Source: 2-12-FULL-40-12 sp964518135
Lineage (GTDB): Bacteria > Patescibacteriota > Minisyncoccia > Minisyncoccales > 2-12-FULL-40-12
Assembly (NCBI GenBank): GCA_964518135.1
Contig: CAZFEY010000025.1
Span: forward strand, 1-11,059
DNA: 11,059 bases
Direction of reading: 5' to 3'
A program made the position numbers and the translations under genes. Below, one piece after another: positions 1 to 4,462 of the stretch (within the stretch, counting starts at the first letter, position 1; each line of letters begins with the position of its first letter). Under the pieces are notes generated by a model, which saw nothing but the letters and a program-made list of their open reading frames with translations, did no database searches and was not told the origin of the DNA.

Positions 1-306
<306 letters not shown>

Positions 307-370
307 ATAGTGATCCAATAACCAGTAAACTGGCTATCAGCTCACTGAGATATCGGAGTAACTCTAAAAA

Positions 371-456
371 ACCCTTCGACTTCGCTCAGGGTAAACTTCA
401 AGTTATCAATAATTTATTTGATAGTCGAAGGGTACTGAGCTTGTCGAAGTACTCAT
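371..456. repeat. Inverted pair of TTCGACTTCGCTCAGGGT-type repeats in the 16S leader
   Basis: ACCCTTCGACT (371-381) and AGTCGAAGGGT (423-433) form an 11-bp inverted repeat. Each arm continues into its own small hairpin: ACCCT...AGGGT on the left, and GTACT...AGTAC (433-451) on the right, with GAGCTTGTCGAAGTACT in it. Sequences of this flavour recur in many environmental and CPR genomes as short dispersed repeats; that is recollection, not a search. A related string (TTCGACTTCGC ... TTCGCTC on the minus strand) sits in stem II of the hammerhead at 3668-3747. Here the pair lies in the transcribed leader of 16S, just upstream of the mature 5' end, and could act in rRNA processing. Confidence 0.7.
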
Positions 457-468
457 GCTCAAATTAAA

Positions 469-481
469 TTTTCAAAGTTCT
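469..481 (-). promoter_or_regulatory. boxA-like antitermination motif in the 16S leader
   Basis: The minus strand reads AGAACTTTGAAAA, matching the CTTTGAAAA half of bacterial boxA sites (TGYTCTTTRANA) to which NusB/S10 bind in rRNA leaders. It lies about 160 nt upstream of the 16S 5' end, in the right strand and transcript. The 5' half of the motif does not match, so this is a weak call. Confidence 0.25.
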
Positions 482-529
482 AACCATTCCTATCCTTTGG
501 CAAATTTTTGAAAAAAGAAGAAAGATTTC

Positions 530-622
530 TAATCGCTACGCTGTTTTTGTTTCCATTCAGGGAAACAAAAAAGTGTAATCGCACTGCTGTTTTCATTTAC
601 CTTCAGTAAATGAAAAATCAGG
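530..622 (-). repeat. Two tandem hairpin units in the 16S leader
   Basis: Two roughly 46-nt units start at 530 and 576, both with TAATCGC...CTGTTTT. Each contains a perfect 11-bp hairpin. Hairpin 1 has arms 544-554 and 561-571 (TTTTTGTTTCC / GGAAACAAAAA). Hairpin 2 has arms 590-600 and 606-616 (TTTTCATTTAC / GTAAATGAAAA). The loops are similar (ATTCAG and CTTCA). The stem sequences differ between the units while pairing is kept and the flanks are conserved, which argues for selected RNA structure. They lie inside the predicted rRNA transcript, between promoter and 16S. Confidence 0.7.
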
Positions 623-634
623 CAGAGACCCGAT
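613..634 (-). terminator. Weak terminator-like or attenuator-like hairpin in the 16S leader
   Basis: On the minus strand ATCGGG and CCTGAT (6 pairs, one G-U) flank a 6-nt loop and run into TTTTT. It overlaps the start of the next hairpin (590-616), so the two structures could compete. Whether it stops transcription is unknown; rRNA operons normally read through such hairpins by antitermination. Confidence 0.25.
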
Positions 635-741
635 CATTGTTTCGTTCCGCAAAATTATTCTGTATTCCTAGCAACACCTACTGCTTTTCGCCTTCTTTTT
701 TACTTTTTTCTTTGCCATATACTTTCAACTCTTCTGGGTCT

Positions 742-769
742 ATTTTATTCTTTTAAAAAAGTTTGTCAA
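742..769 (-). promoter_or_regulatory. Promoter of the 16S rRNA operon
   Basis: Minus strand: TTGACA (764-769), 16-nt spacer, TAAAAT (742-747). The predicted start near 735 leaves a leader of about 430 nt before 16S. It is the best sigma70-type match in the 580-nt gene-free stretch between 16S and the zinc-ribbon gene. That stretch (307-886) otherwise holds the hairpins and repeats listed, and I see no protein gene in it. Confidence 0.7.
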
Positions 770-842
770 CCCCGTTAGAGGCCTACCAAGATTATTGACA
801 CATACAAGACAAGAGCCGAAAAGGCGACTTCGTCCTAGATTT

Positions 843-880
843 TTACATTATAAGGGGACGAACTTTGCATTCGTCCCCTT
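843..880 (-). terminator. Hairpin terminator after the 82-aa zinc-ribbon gene
   Basis: A perfect 11-bp stem (AAGGGGACGAA 852-862, TTCGTCCCCTT 870-880) with a 7-nt loop lies 6 nt downstream of the stop at 887. On the minus strand it is followed by TATAATGTAAAAATC, a poor U-tract, so termination may be partial or the hairpin may protect the 3' end. Confidence 0.6.
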
Positions 881-886
881 AACTTC

Positions 887-1135
887 TTAATGAGTCGTCG
901 AAGAAAACCCTTCCCTGTACAAATACTCCGTAAATGGATCAATAACAACCTCTCCATCCTCGCTTTCCATGACCTCAAAGTTAATATCTACGCAAACATT
1001 CCTCGCCACAAACACTCGAAAGCATAGATTGCAAATTAATCTGTCCCCAGAGTTAATTGTCATCTTATTGCTTTCGGGCTCAAGTATCCCGATGTCACAG
1101 ACAGGACAATCTGGTTGAATGAATACGAAACGCAT
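887..1135 (-). CDS. Small zinc-ribbon-like protein of unknown function (82 aa)
   Basis: I do not recognise this protein. It has two CxxC pairs, C10/C13 (CPVC) and C35/C38 (CNLC), spaced as in a zinc ribbon, followed by an acidic C-terminal half (ESEDGEVVIDPF). No membrane segment or signal peptide is visible. The ATG at 1135 is preceded by AGGAGAGGAATAA, a good ribosome binding site, which fixes the start. The gene begins 33 nt after the 3' end of tRNA-Thr on the same strand with no promoter that I can see between them, so it may be co-transcribed with the tRNA. A stable hairpin follows its stop. A role in nucleic-acid or protein binding is possible for a zinc ribbon but is only inference. 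Confidence 0.75.
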   Translation of the reverse strand: MRFVFIQPDCPVCDIGILEPESNKMTINSGDRLICNLCFRVFVARNVCVDINFEVMESEDGEVVIDPFTEYLYREGFSSTTH

Positions 1136-1168
1136 TTATTCCTCTCCTGCTCAAAGAATAAAGAACTG

Positions 1169-1240
1169 AGCCACCTCGCAGATTTGAACTGCGGACCTTC
1201 GCTTTACAAAAGCGTTGCTCTACCGCTGAGCTAAGGTGGC
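1169..1240 (-). tRNA. tRNA-Thr (anticodon UGU)
   Basis: The minus strand folds into a complete 72-nt cloverleaf: acceptor GCCACCT/AGGTGGC, D stem GCTC/GAGC, anticodon stem around loop TTTGTAA (anticodon TGT), T stem CGCAG/CTGCG with loop TTCAAAT, discriminator U. The anticodon reads ACA and wobble Thr codons. The 3' CCA is not encoded (the genome continues CAG), so a CCA-adding enzyme is needed. The outermost anticodon-stem pair (27-43) is an A-A mismatch. The tRNA sits between the tsf-side genes and the zinc-ribbon gene on the same strand and may be processed out of a longer transcript. Confidence 0.95.
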
Positions 1241-1250
1241 GCCTCGCTAC

Positions 1251-1280
1251 TCTCGGCGTAAGCTCTCTAATACGACGAGA
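1251..1280 (-). other. Hairpin between the 124-aa gene and tRNA-Thr
   Basis: TCTCGGCGTA (1251-1260) and TACGACGAGA (1271-1280) pair over 10 positions with one mismatch around a 10-nt loop. It starts 5 nt after the 124-aa gene's stop and ends about 10 nt before the tRNA. There is no U-tract on the minus strand, so a processing or 3'-end-protecting role fits better than intrinsic termination. Confidence 0.45.
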
Positions 1281-1285
1281 ACAAG

Positions 1286-1660
1286 CTATACCTGATGATT
1301 TTCTTTATCCTGACCGCTAGCTGAACCGTTTAGTTCTTGCCAATAATTATCTTGTTTTTGGGCTTTTCTTTTGTGAGAATTTTGTCGTAAGTGTTGAAGC
1401 CAAAAAGAGATCTTACTTTCCAGCTTTAAAATCAATACTCTCGTTTTAGAAAGTATCTTTTGTAATAATGTTTCAAGAGAGATATTCTTCAAAGGAAAAG
1501 CTTCATCTAGCCTACCCCTGAAAGAAGAGTAAAAACCCTTAAAATCAGCTAGAGGATAATTACCGGATAGTTCGGTTAATAATGGGGCCTTACGAACCAA
1601 AATTACCCCAATACCAATTGCGCTGCCAAATAATATTATTATTGCGGTATAAAATAGCAT
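1286..1660 (-). CDS. Single-pass membrane protein of unknown function (124 aa)
   Basis: I do not recognise this protein. Residues 4-22 form one hydrophobic segment (AIIILFGSAIGIGVILV) followed by RK, giving an N-terminal membrane anchor with the bulk probably cytoplasmic (positive-inside). The remainder is charged and partly helical, ending in a basic, then polar, low-complexity tail rich in K, Q and N. The ATG at 1660 lies 9 nt after the tsf stop, so it is almost certainly the third gene of an rpsB-tsf transcript. No clear Shine-Dalgarno site precedes it, in keeping with rpsB and tsf. Its position suggests translation-coupled expression, but its function cannot be derived from the sequence. 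Confidence 0.7.
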   Translation of the reverse strand: MLFYTAIIILFGSAIGIGVILVRKAPLLTELSGNYPLADFKGFYSSFRGRLDEAFPLKNISLETLLQKILSKTRVLILKLESKISFWLQHLRQNSHKRKAQKQDNYWQELNGSASGQDKENHQV

Positions 1661-1669
1661 ATTAAAAAA

Positions 1670-2122
1670 TTATATTTCATATCTCACGCACTTCCCTACC
1701 GCTATATTTTCTCCCAGCTTTGCAATCTGCTCATTGATTAAATCCTTAATTGTTTTTGTTGAATCTTTAATCCATGGCTGATCCAAAAAAGAGACTATAT
1801 CTTCTGCCGAATCCATAGCTGCGACCTGAAGACACAATTCATGAGCTAGATTTCGAAAACCATCAGATTTTGCAACAAAATCTGTCTCGCATCTAAGCTC
1901 TAAGAGAGCTCCTATTTTTTTATTGGGATGAATATAGCCATCGATGATCCCCTGCCCTACCGCCCTTTCTTTTTTCCTCTCTGCAAATTCTTTTCCCAAA
2001 TCTTTTAAAATCTCTTTTGCGGCATTGATATCTCCCTTGGCATTTTCTAATGCTTTTTTGCATTCCGCAATTGAAACTCCGGTAGCCTCTCTTAATTTTT
2101 TGATTTCATCTATATTCGCCAT
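1670..2122 (-). CDS. tsf: Translation elongation factor Ts, short form
   Basis: EF-Ts is the nucleotide-exchange factor that reloads EF-Tu with GTP. The N-terminal UBA-like domain is clear (residues 1-50: MANIDEIKKLREATGVSIAE, ALENAKGDINAAKEIL). It is followed by the signature TDFVAKSD of the EF-Tu-contacting core, where TDFVARN is usual. At 150 aa it is far shorter than the E. coli protein (about 280 aa) and appears to keep only one half of the core dimerisation region; short forms are known in Thermus and appear in CPR. I chose the ATG at 2122 because the frame upstream offers only a TTG four codons earlier and family members begin MANI/MA. The 41-nt gap to rpsB is T/G-rich and has no Shine-Dalgarno site. 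It is co-directional with rpsB, the classic pair. Confidence 0.95.
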   Translation of the reverse strand: MANIDEIKKLREATGVSIAECKKALENAKGDINAAKEILKDLGKEFAERKKERAVGQGIIDGYIHPNKKIGALLELRCETDFVAKSDGFRNLAHELCLQVAAMDSAEDIVSFLDQPWIKDSTKTIKDLINEQIAKLGENIAVGKCVRYEI

Positions 2123-2163
2123 AGACCAAACCAAAACAAAAACCGAAAAGCCAAAAATGCTTT

Positions 2164-2940
2164 TTACTCTGGCTTTGTTTTTGTTTCGGACTTATTTTTA
2201 AGTATAGTATTTTTAACTTTATCTAAAACAAATCTCACAGAAGAAATGCTGTCGTCATTGGCCGGGATAAAATAATCAAACCAGTCAGGATTGCAGTTTG
2301 TATCTGCAATACCGATTATGGTAATATTTTTTGATTTCGCTTCTTTTATGACCAAGTCGTCTTTTGGCGCATCTATAACAAAAACCGCGTCAGGTAAAAC
2401 AGTCATATCTCTAATCCCGGAAAATTTTCTCTCAAGATCACTAAGTTCTTTGTTGAACTGCGCCCTTTCCTTCTTGGTATATTTTTCCAATTCCCCAGCC
2501 GCTTTTTTTCTCTCCAGCTCTTTAAAGTACTCTATTCTTTTGGTAATAGTCGGAAAATTAGTTAAAGTTCCCCCAAGCCATCTTTCTGACACATATGGCA
2601 TTTTGCATTCTTGAGCCGTCTCTTTTACTGAATTCTTAATTTGGATTTTAGTACCAACAAAAAGAATTATCTTTCCCTGGGAAACAATCTCCTTAACAAA
2701 CCTTAAAACTCCTTCAAATTTCTCCTTGGTCTTTTCCAGATCAAAGACGTTAATACCATTGCGTGCACCGTACAAAAAAGACTTCATTTTGGGATTAAGC
2801 TTGGAAGTTTTATGGCCAAACTGTAATCCAGCCTCGGTCATCTCTTCAACGCTAGGGCCAGTACTAATATTCTTTGCCGTTTTTGTTTTCACAACGGCAA
2901 TATCGTCTTCTTTTTTAATTTTTTCTATGGTTTCTTTCAT
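2164..2940 (-). CDS. rpsB: 30S ribosomal protein uS2
   Basis: Ribosomal protein S2 binds the 30S head-body junction and is needed for S1/mRNA interaction. Family landmarks are evident: EAGLQFGHKTSKLNPKMKSF, YGARNGINVFDLEKT, WLGGTLTNFPTI, and the C-terminal block DAVFVIDAPKDDLVIKEA ... GIADTNCNPDWFDYFIPAND. There is an N-terminal extension of about 30 residues, lysine-rich, before the conserved start, and a short basic tail (KNKSETKTKPE). I prefer the ATG at 2940 over a TTG at 2961, because the predicted promoter (2960-2987) would start transcription near 2953, downstream of the TTG. That leaves a leader of only about 13 nt and no Shine-Dalgarno site. It heads the rpsB-tsf-124-aa unit. Confidence 0.96.
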   Translation of the reverse strand: MKETIEKIKKEDDIAVVKTKTAKNISTGPSVEEMTEAGLQFGHKTSKLNPKMKSFLYGARNGINVFDLEKTKEKFEGVLRFVKEIVSQGKIILFVGTKIQIKNSVKETAQECKMPYVSERWLGGTLTNFPTITKRIEYFKELERKKAAGELEKYTKKERAQFNKELSDLERKFSGIRDMTVLPDAVFVIDAPKDDLVIKEAKSKNITIIGIADTNCNPDWFDYFIPANDDSISSVRFVLDKVKNTILKNKSETKTKPE

Positions 2941-2959
2941 AAAATTTATCGAATTATCC

Positions 2960-2987
2960 AATATAGCACATTAAAGAATTTAAGCAA
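2960..2987 (-). promoter_or_regulatory. Promoter of rpsB-tsf
   Basis: Minus strand: TTGCTT (2982-2987), 16-nt spacer, TATATT (2960-2965). The expected start near 2953 gives a near-leaderless rpsB mRNA starting at the ATG at 2940. Confidence 0.5.
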
Positions 2988-2988
2988 T

Positions 2989-3026
2989 ATTTTAAAAAGA
3001 AAAAACGCGAATCTTATAGATTCGCG
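2989..3026 (-). terminator. Intrinsic terminator closing the hammerhead-containing three-gene unit
   Basis: CGCGAATC (3006-3013) and GATTCGCG (3019-3026) pair perfectly around a 5-nt loop. On the minus strand they are followed by TTTTTTCTTTTT. It lies 27 nt after the stop of the 72-aa membrane protein and separates the accessory island from the rpsB promoter. Confidence 0.9.
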
Positions 3027-3053
3027 CGCCTTGGTATCGACGTGGGATTCGGC

Positions 3054-3272
3054 TCAATGCTGTATCTTTTCTTCCCTTGTCGCCTCACGCAAAATGAGGC
3101 CTATAAAAACAAGGAGAGAAACTAGAAGAGCTATTGGAATTGTGAGTAGAGGTAGGCCTATTTCCTGCTTGAGGAACAGGAGAAAGTCCGGGGCGTCTGG
3201 CCGGAAATAGACGATACCAGAACCAACCGCCGAAAGTAATGCTCCGAGAATAAGAAAAAAGCTCTTCACCAT
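3054..3272 (-). CDS. Small two-TM membrane protein (72 aa), last gene of the ribozyme-containing unit
   Basis: I do not recognise this protein. Two hydrophobic segments are visible, about residues 4-22 (FFLILGALLSAVGSGIVYF) and 42-63 (LPLLTIPIALLVSLLVFIGLIL), joined by a loop containing RPDAPDF and ending in a charged tail (REATREEKIQH); this is a hairpin-like membrane protein. The start at 3272 is decided by AAGGAGG six nt upstream. A longer open frame up to 3467 exists but runs through the hammerhead and other hairpins and lacks a ribosome binding site, so it is rejected. The stop is TGA, showing UGA is not reassigned. The hammerhead at 3298-3349 ends about 16 nt upstream of the Shine-Dalgarno site, so cleavage would leave an mRNA whose 5' end is the folded ribozyme. 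Confidence 0.75.
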   Translation of the reverse strand: MVKSFFLILGALLSAVGSGIVYFRPDAPDFLLFLKQEIGLPLLTIPIALLVSLLVFIGLILREATREEKIQH

Positions 3273-3297
3273 TACCAACCTCCTTCCAAAGGGCTTT

Positions 3298-3349
3298 TTC
3301 TGTTTCGTCCTTGCGGACTCATCAGTTCCGATTACATCGGAAGACAGAA
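3298..3349 (-). ncRNA. Type III hammerhead ribozyme with consensus core
   Basis: All conserved elements are present on the minus strand in type III order. Stem III 5' arm UUCUGU (3349-3344) is followed by C17 (3343), the cleavage site. Stem I is UUCCGAU/AUCGGAA (3342-3336 with 3332-3326) with loop GUA. Core CUGAUGA occupies 3325-3319. Stem II is GUCC/GGAC (3318-3315 with 3310-3307) with a GCAA loop. Core GAAA occupies 3306-3303, and stem III 3' arm ACAGAA 3303-3298, giving six pairs including U16.1-A15.1. Predicted cleavage is between 3343 and 3342. It lies between the 62-aa and 72-aa genes of one transcript. Every invariant core position matches, so activity is likely, though untested here. 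Confidence 0.93.
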
Positions 3350-3372
3350 GGGGAAACTCAGAACGTTTCCCC
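3350..3372 (-). other. Conserved hairpin directly 5' of hammerhead 3298-3349
   Basis: GGGGAAAC and GTTTCCCC (3350-3357, 3365-3372) pair around a 7-nt loop and abut stem III of the ribozyme. After self-cleavage this hairpin would sit six nt from the new 3' end of the upstream RNA. It matches the hairpin at 3747-3772 in sequence and position, down to AAACGTTCTGAG versus AAACGTCTTAGCG across the loop. Confidence 0.75.
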
Positions 3373-3377
3373 TGACA

Positions 3378-3425
3378 CCCACCGCCGTAGCGGTGGGGGC
3401 GAGCCTTACCTACATCATGGTAGGC
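3378..3425 (-). repeat. Two GC-rich hairpins between the 62-aa gene and hammerhead 3298-3349
   Basis: CCCACCGC/GCGGTGGG (3378-3385, 3390-3397) closes on a 4-nt loop. GCCTTACC/GGTAGGC (3403-3410, 3419-3425) pairs with one bulge around an 8-nt loop. CCTGCC also occurs twice close by. These look like small dispersed palindromic repeats inserted in the 3' region of the 62-aa gene. I do not recognise a ribozyme or riboswitch fold in them. Confidence 0.55.
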
Positions 3426-3445
3426 AGGACACCCCTTTTGGCAGG

Positions 3446-3634
3446 CTAAACGTGCGCTTTGAGGCACTCTAACAATTTGTCAGGGTCCTCAAAATGTAGC
3501 AGCACGCACCGCTTCAAATAGGGATTGGGTACTTCCTTAAGTTCAAGAGGTAACCCTAACCTCTGAAGAAGCTCATCCGGGATTTCCTTCCCGGTACCTA
3601 TTAACACACAGAGCTTACCAATATCTTCCTCCAT
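3446..3634 (-). CDS. 62-aa protein of unknown function flanked by two hammerhead ribozymes
   Basis: I do not recognise this protein. It is a small, soluble-looking, mildly acidic polypeptide with a proline-rich centre (LPLELKEVPNPYLKR) and C-terminal helix (DPDKLLECLKAH), with three cysteines not arranged as a metal motif. The ATG at 3634 has GGAGG seven nt upstream; another ATG at 3639 is too close to the Shine-Dalgarno site and closes quickly. The gene is the middle cistron between a 169-aa and a 72-aa gene, and the predicted cleavage sites of the two hammerheads (3742/3741 and 3343/3342) would release a 399-nt RNA containing it complete with its ribosome binding site. This layout makes the gene worth attention even though its product is unknown. 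Confidence 0.7.
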   Translation of the reverse strand: MEEDIGKLCVLIGTGKEIPDELLQRLGLPLELKEVPNPYLKRCVLLHFEDPDKLLECLKAHV

Positions 3635-3667
3635 ATCATTACCTCCAAGGAATATTTTTAAAGTTCA

Positions 3668-3747
3668 TCCGTTTCGTCTTGAGCGAAGCCTCAATAGTCG
3701 AGGCGAAGTCGAAAGACTCATCGGTCCAGACAACATCTGGAGACGGA
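3668..3747 (-). ncRNA. Type III hammerhead ribozyme, one core change, expanded stem II
   Basis: On the minus strand: stem III 5' arm UCCGU (3747-3743) and C17 (3742); stem I UCCAGA/UCUGGA (3741-3736, 3730-3725) with a 5-nt loop; core CCGAUGA (3724-3718) instead of CUGAUGA, i.e. U4 is C. Stem II starts GUCUU/AAGAC (3717-3713, 3680-3676), encloses about 32 nt with an inner GCCTC/GAGGC hairpin, and is followed by GAAA (3675-3672) and stem III 3' arm ACGGA (3672-3668). Predicted cleavage is between 3742 and 3741. Stems I and III differ from the copy at 3298-3349 yet remain paired. The U4 change may slow cleavage. It lies between the 169-aa and 62-aa genes. Confidence 0.82.
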
Positions 3748-3772
3748 AGGGAAACGCTAAGACGTTTCCCTT
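3747..3772 (-). other. Conserved hairpin directly 5' of hammerhead 3668-3747, holding a stop codon in its loop
   Basis: AAGGGAAACG and CGTTTCCCTT (3747-3756, 3763-3772) pair over 10 bp. The 6-nt loop, TCTTAG on the minus strand, contains the TAG stop of the 169-aa gene (3757-3759). Its first two bases overlap the ribozyme's stem III. After cleavage it would protect the 3' end of the 169-aa mRNA. A ribosome terminating here must melt the hairpin, so translation could influence ribozyme folding. Confidence 0.75.
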
Positions 3773-4266
3773 AGGAAGATCCAGCGGCTGTCTGCTGGCC
3801 AAAATGTACCTGGATCGCAGCACCTGAGCAGTATCCCTCCGCTAGTGCGAAGGCTTACTTGGAAGACCTCAATCTTGCCTGTCGTTGATCTCGTCATGAT
3901 ATAAATCGCACTCTCTAACAGGCATGGTTGCGTTTCTATTAACTCCTGTAACTTCGCACTAAACCAAGTGATACTGTACAGGCAAGATCGACCCATCCCG
4001 AGCTCTTCGAGTAGAAGAGAAACGTTCGATGGACACACTTTCAACCCGCGTTCTTCAGCTCTCTCACAGATCTCCCCTACATATGCCCCGTTAAGTCCCA
4101 AGTTTTTCAGGTAAAAGCAGACGAAACTGCTTTCCTTGCCTTCTCTGGACTTCGGATCTTGCGAGGGAGTGCCGCCTGAAACAAGTTCAAGTTTTTGACC
4201 CGTAAGCGTAATGTCGCCGGGAACCAGCCGCAATCGATGGGACTGCCTTTTCTTGTCTTTTGACAT
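3757..4266 (-). CDS. 169-aa protein of unknown function, first gene of the ribozyme-containing unit
   Basis: I do not recognise this protein. The N-terminus is basic and polar (KDKKRQSHRLRLVPGD). A middle section of about residues 45-95 is helical and resembles a small helix-turn-helix or winged-helix unit (YVGEICERAEERGLKVCPSNVSLLLEELGMG), but no family signature is clear. The C-terminal half alternates hydrophobic strands with cysteines. The ATG at 4266 is preceded by AAAGGAGG eight nt upstream; the in-frame GTG codons just before it overlap the Shine-Dalgarno region. It has its own promoter (4300-4328). Its stop lies in the loop of the hairpin that precedes the hammerhead at 3668-3747. A regulator of the unit is possible but is only inference. 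Confidence 0.75.
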   Translation of the reverse strand: MSKDKKRQSHRLRLVPGDITLTGQKLELVSGGTPSQDPKSREGKESSFVCFYLKNLGLNGAYVGEICERAEERGLKVCPSNVSLLLEELGMGRSCLYSITWFSAKLQELIETQPCLLESAIYIMTRSTTGKIEVFQVSLRTSGGILLRCCDPGTFWPADSRWIFLRETS

Positions 4267-4299
4267 TTCCACCACCTCCTTTCTTTAAAAACTAAAATC

Positions 4300-4328
4300 A
4301 TTTTAGCATACTACTAAAATCTTGTCAA
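4300..4328 (-). promoter_or_regulatory. Promoter of the hammerhead-containing unit
   Basis: Minus strand: TTGACA (4323-4328), 17-nt spacer ending TATGC, TAAAAT (4300-4305). The TGC makes it an extended -10 promoter. Same design as the promoters at 4880-4908, 5161-5189 and 8723-8751. Confidence 0.85.
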
Positions 4329-4375
4329 GCGTAGGCAGAGACTAACCACTTGAGAATAATTTTTGATTTAATCAC

Positions 4376-4405
4376 AAAAAAAGGGCTCGTCGTAACGAAA
4401 CCCTT
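4376..4405 (-). terminator. Intrinsic terminator of the 127-aa zinc-ribbon gene
   Basis: AAGGG(T)TTCGT and ACGAGCCCTT pair with one bulge around a TACG loop, followed on the minus strand by seven T. It lies 58 nt after the stop at 4463; a further weak GGAATGCC/GGCATCC pairing lies between (4411-4439). Confidence 0.85.
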
Positions 4406-4462
4406 ATCGGATGCCATCATGGGCAGTCGGCATTCCCATTTTTAAAAAGTTCATGGAGAGAG

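Noticed and set aside
795..830. TTGACA on the plus strand as a promoter
   Set aside because: No -10 box at 16-18 nt and no plus-strand gene downstream.
1292..1298. CTGATGA on the plus strand as a third hammerhead core
   Set aside because: No GAAA box or pairable stems follow at a fitting distance; it is antisense to the end of the 124-aa gene.
2941..2961. TTG start for rpsB at 2961
   Set aside because: It lies upstream of the predicted transcription start (near 2953) and inside the -10 region; the ATG at 2940 is preferred.
3376..3433. Possible third ribozyme or riboswitch in the hairpin cluster after the 62-aa gene
   Set aside because: The two hairpins do not fit hammerhead, twister, pistol or HDV core patterns as I know them, and look like palindromic repeats.
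3054..3467. 137-aa open frame on the minus strand with MPQSARLACQKG start
   Set aside because: Its first 65 codons run through two GC-rich hairpins and the hammerhead, and no ribosome binding site precedes 3467. AAGGAGG points to the internal ATG at 3272, giving the 72-aa membrane protein.
4107..4301. 64-aa minus-strand frame overlapping the 169-aa gene
   Set aside because: It starts inside the predicted promoter's -10 region, ahead of the AAAGGAGG that serves the 169-aa gene, and is in a different frame.
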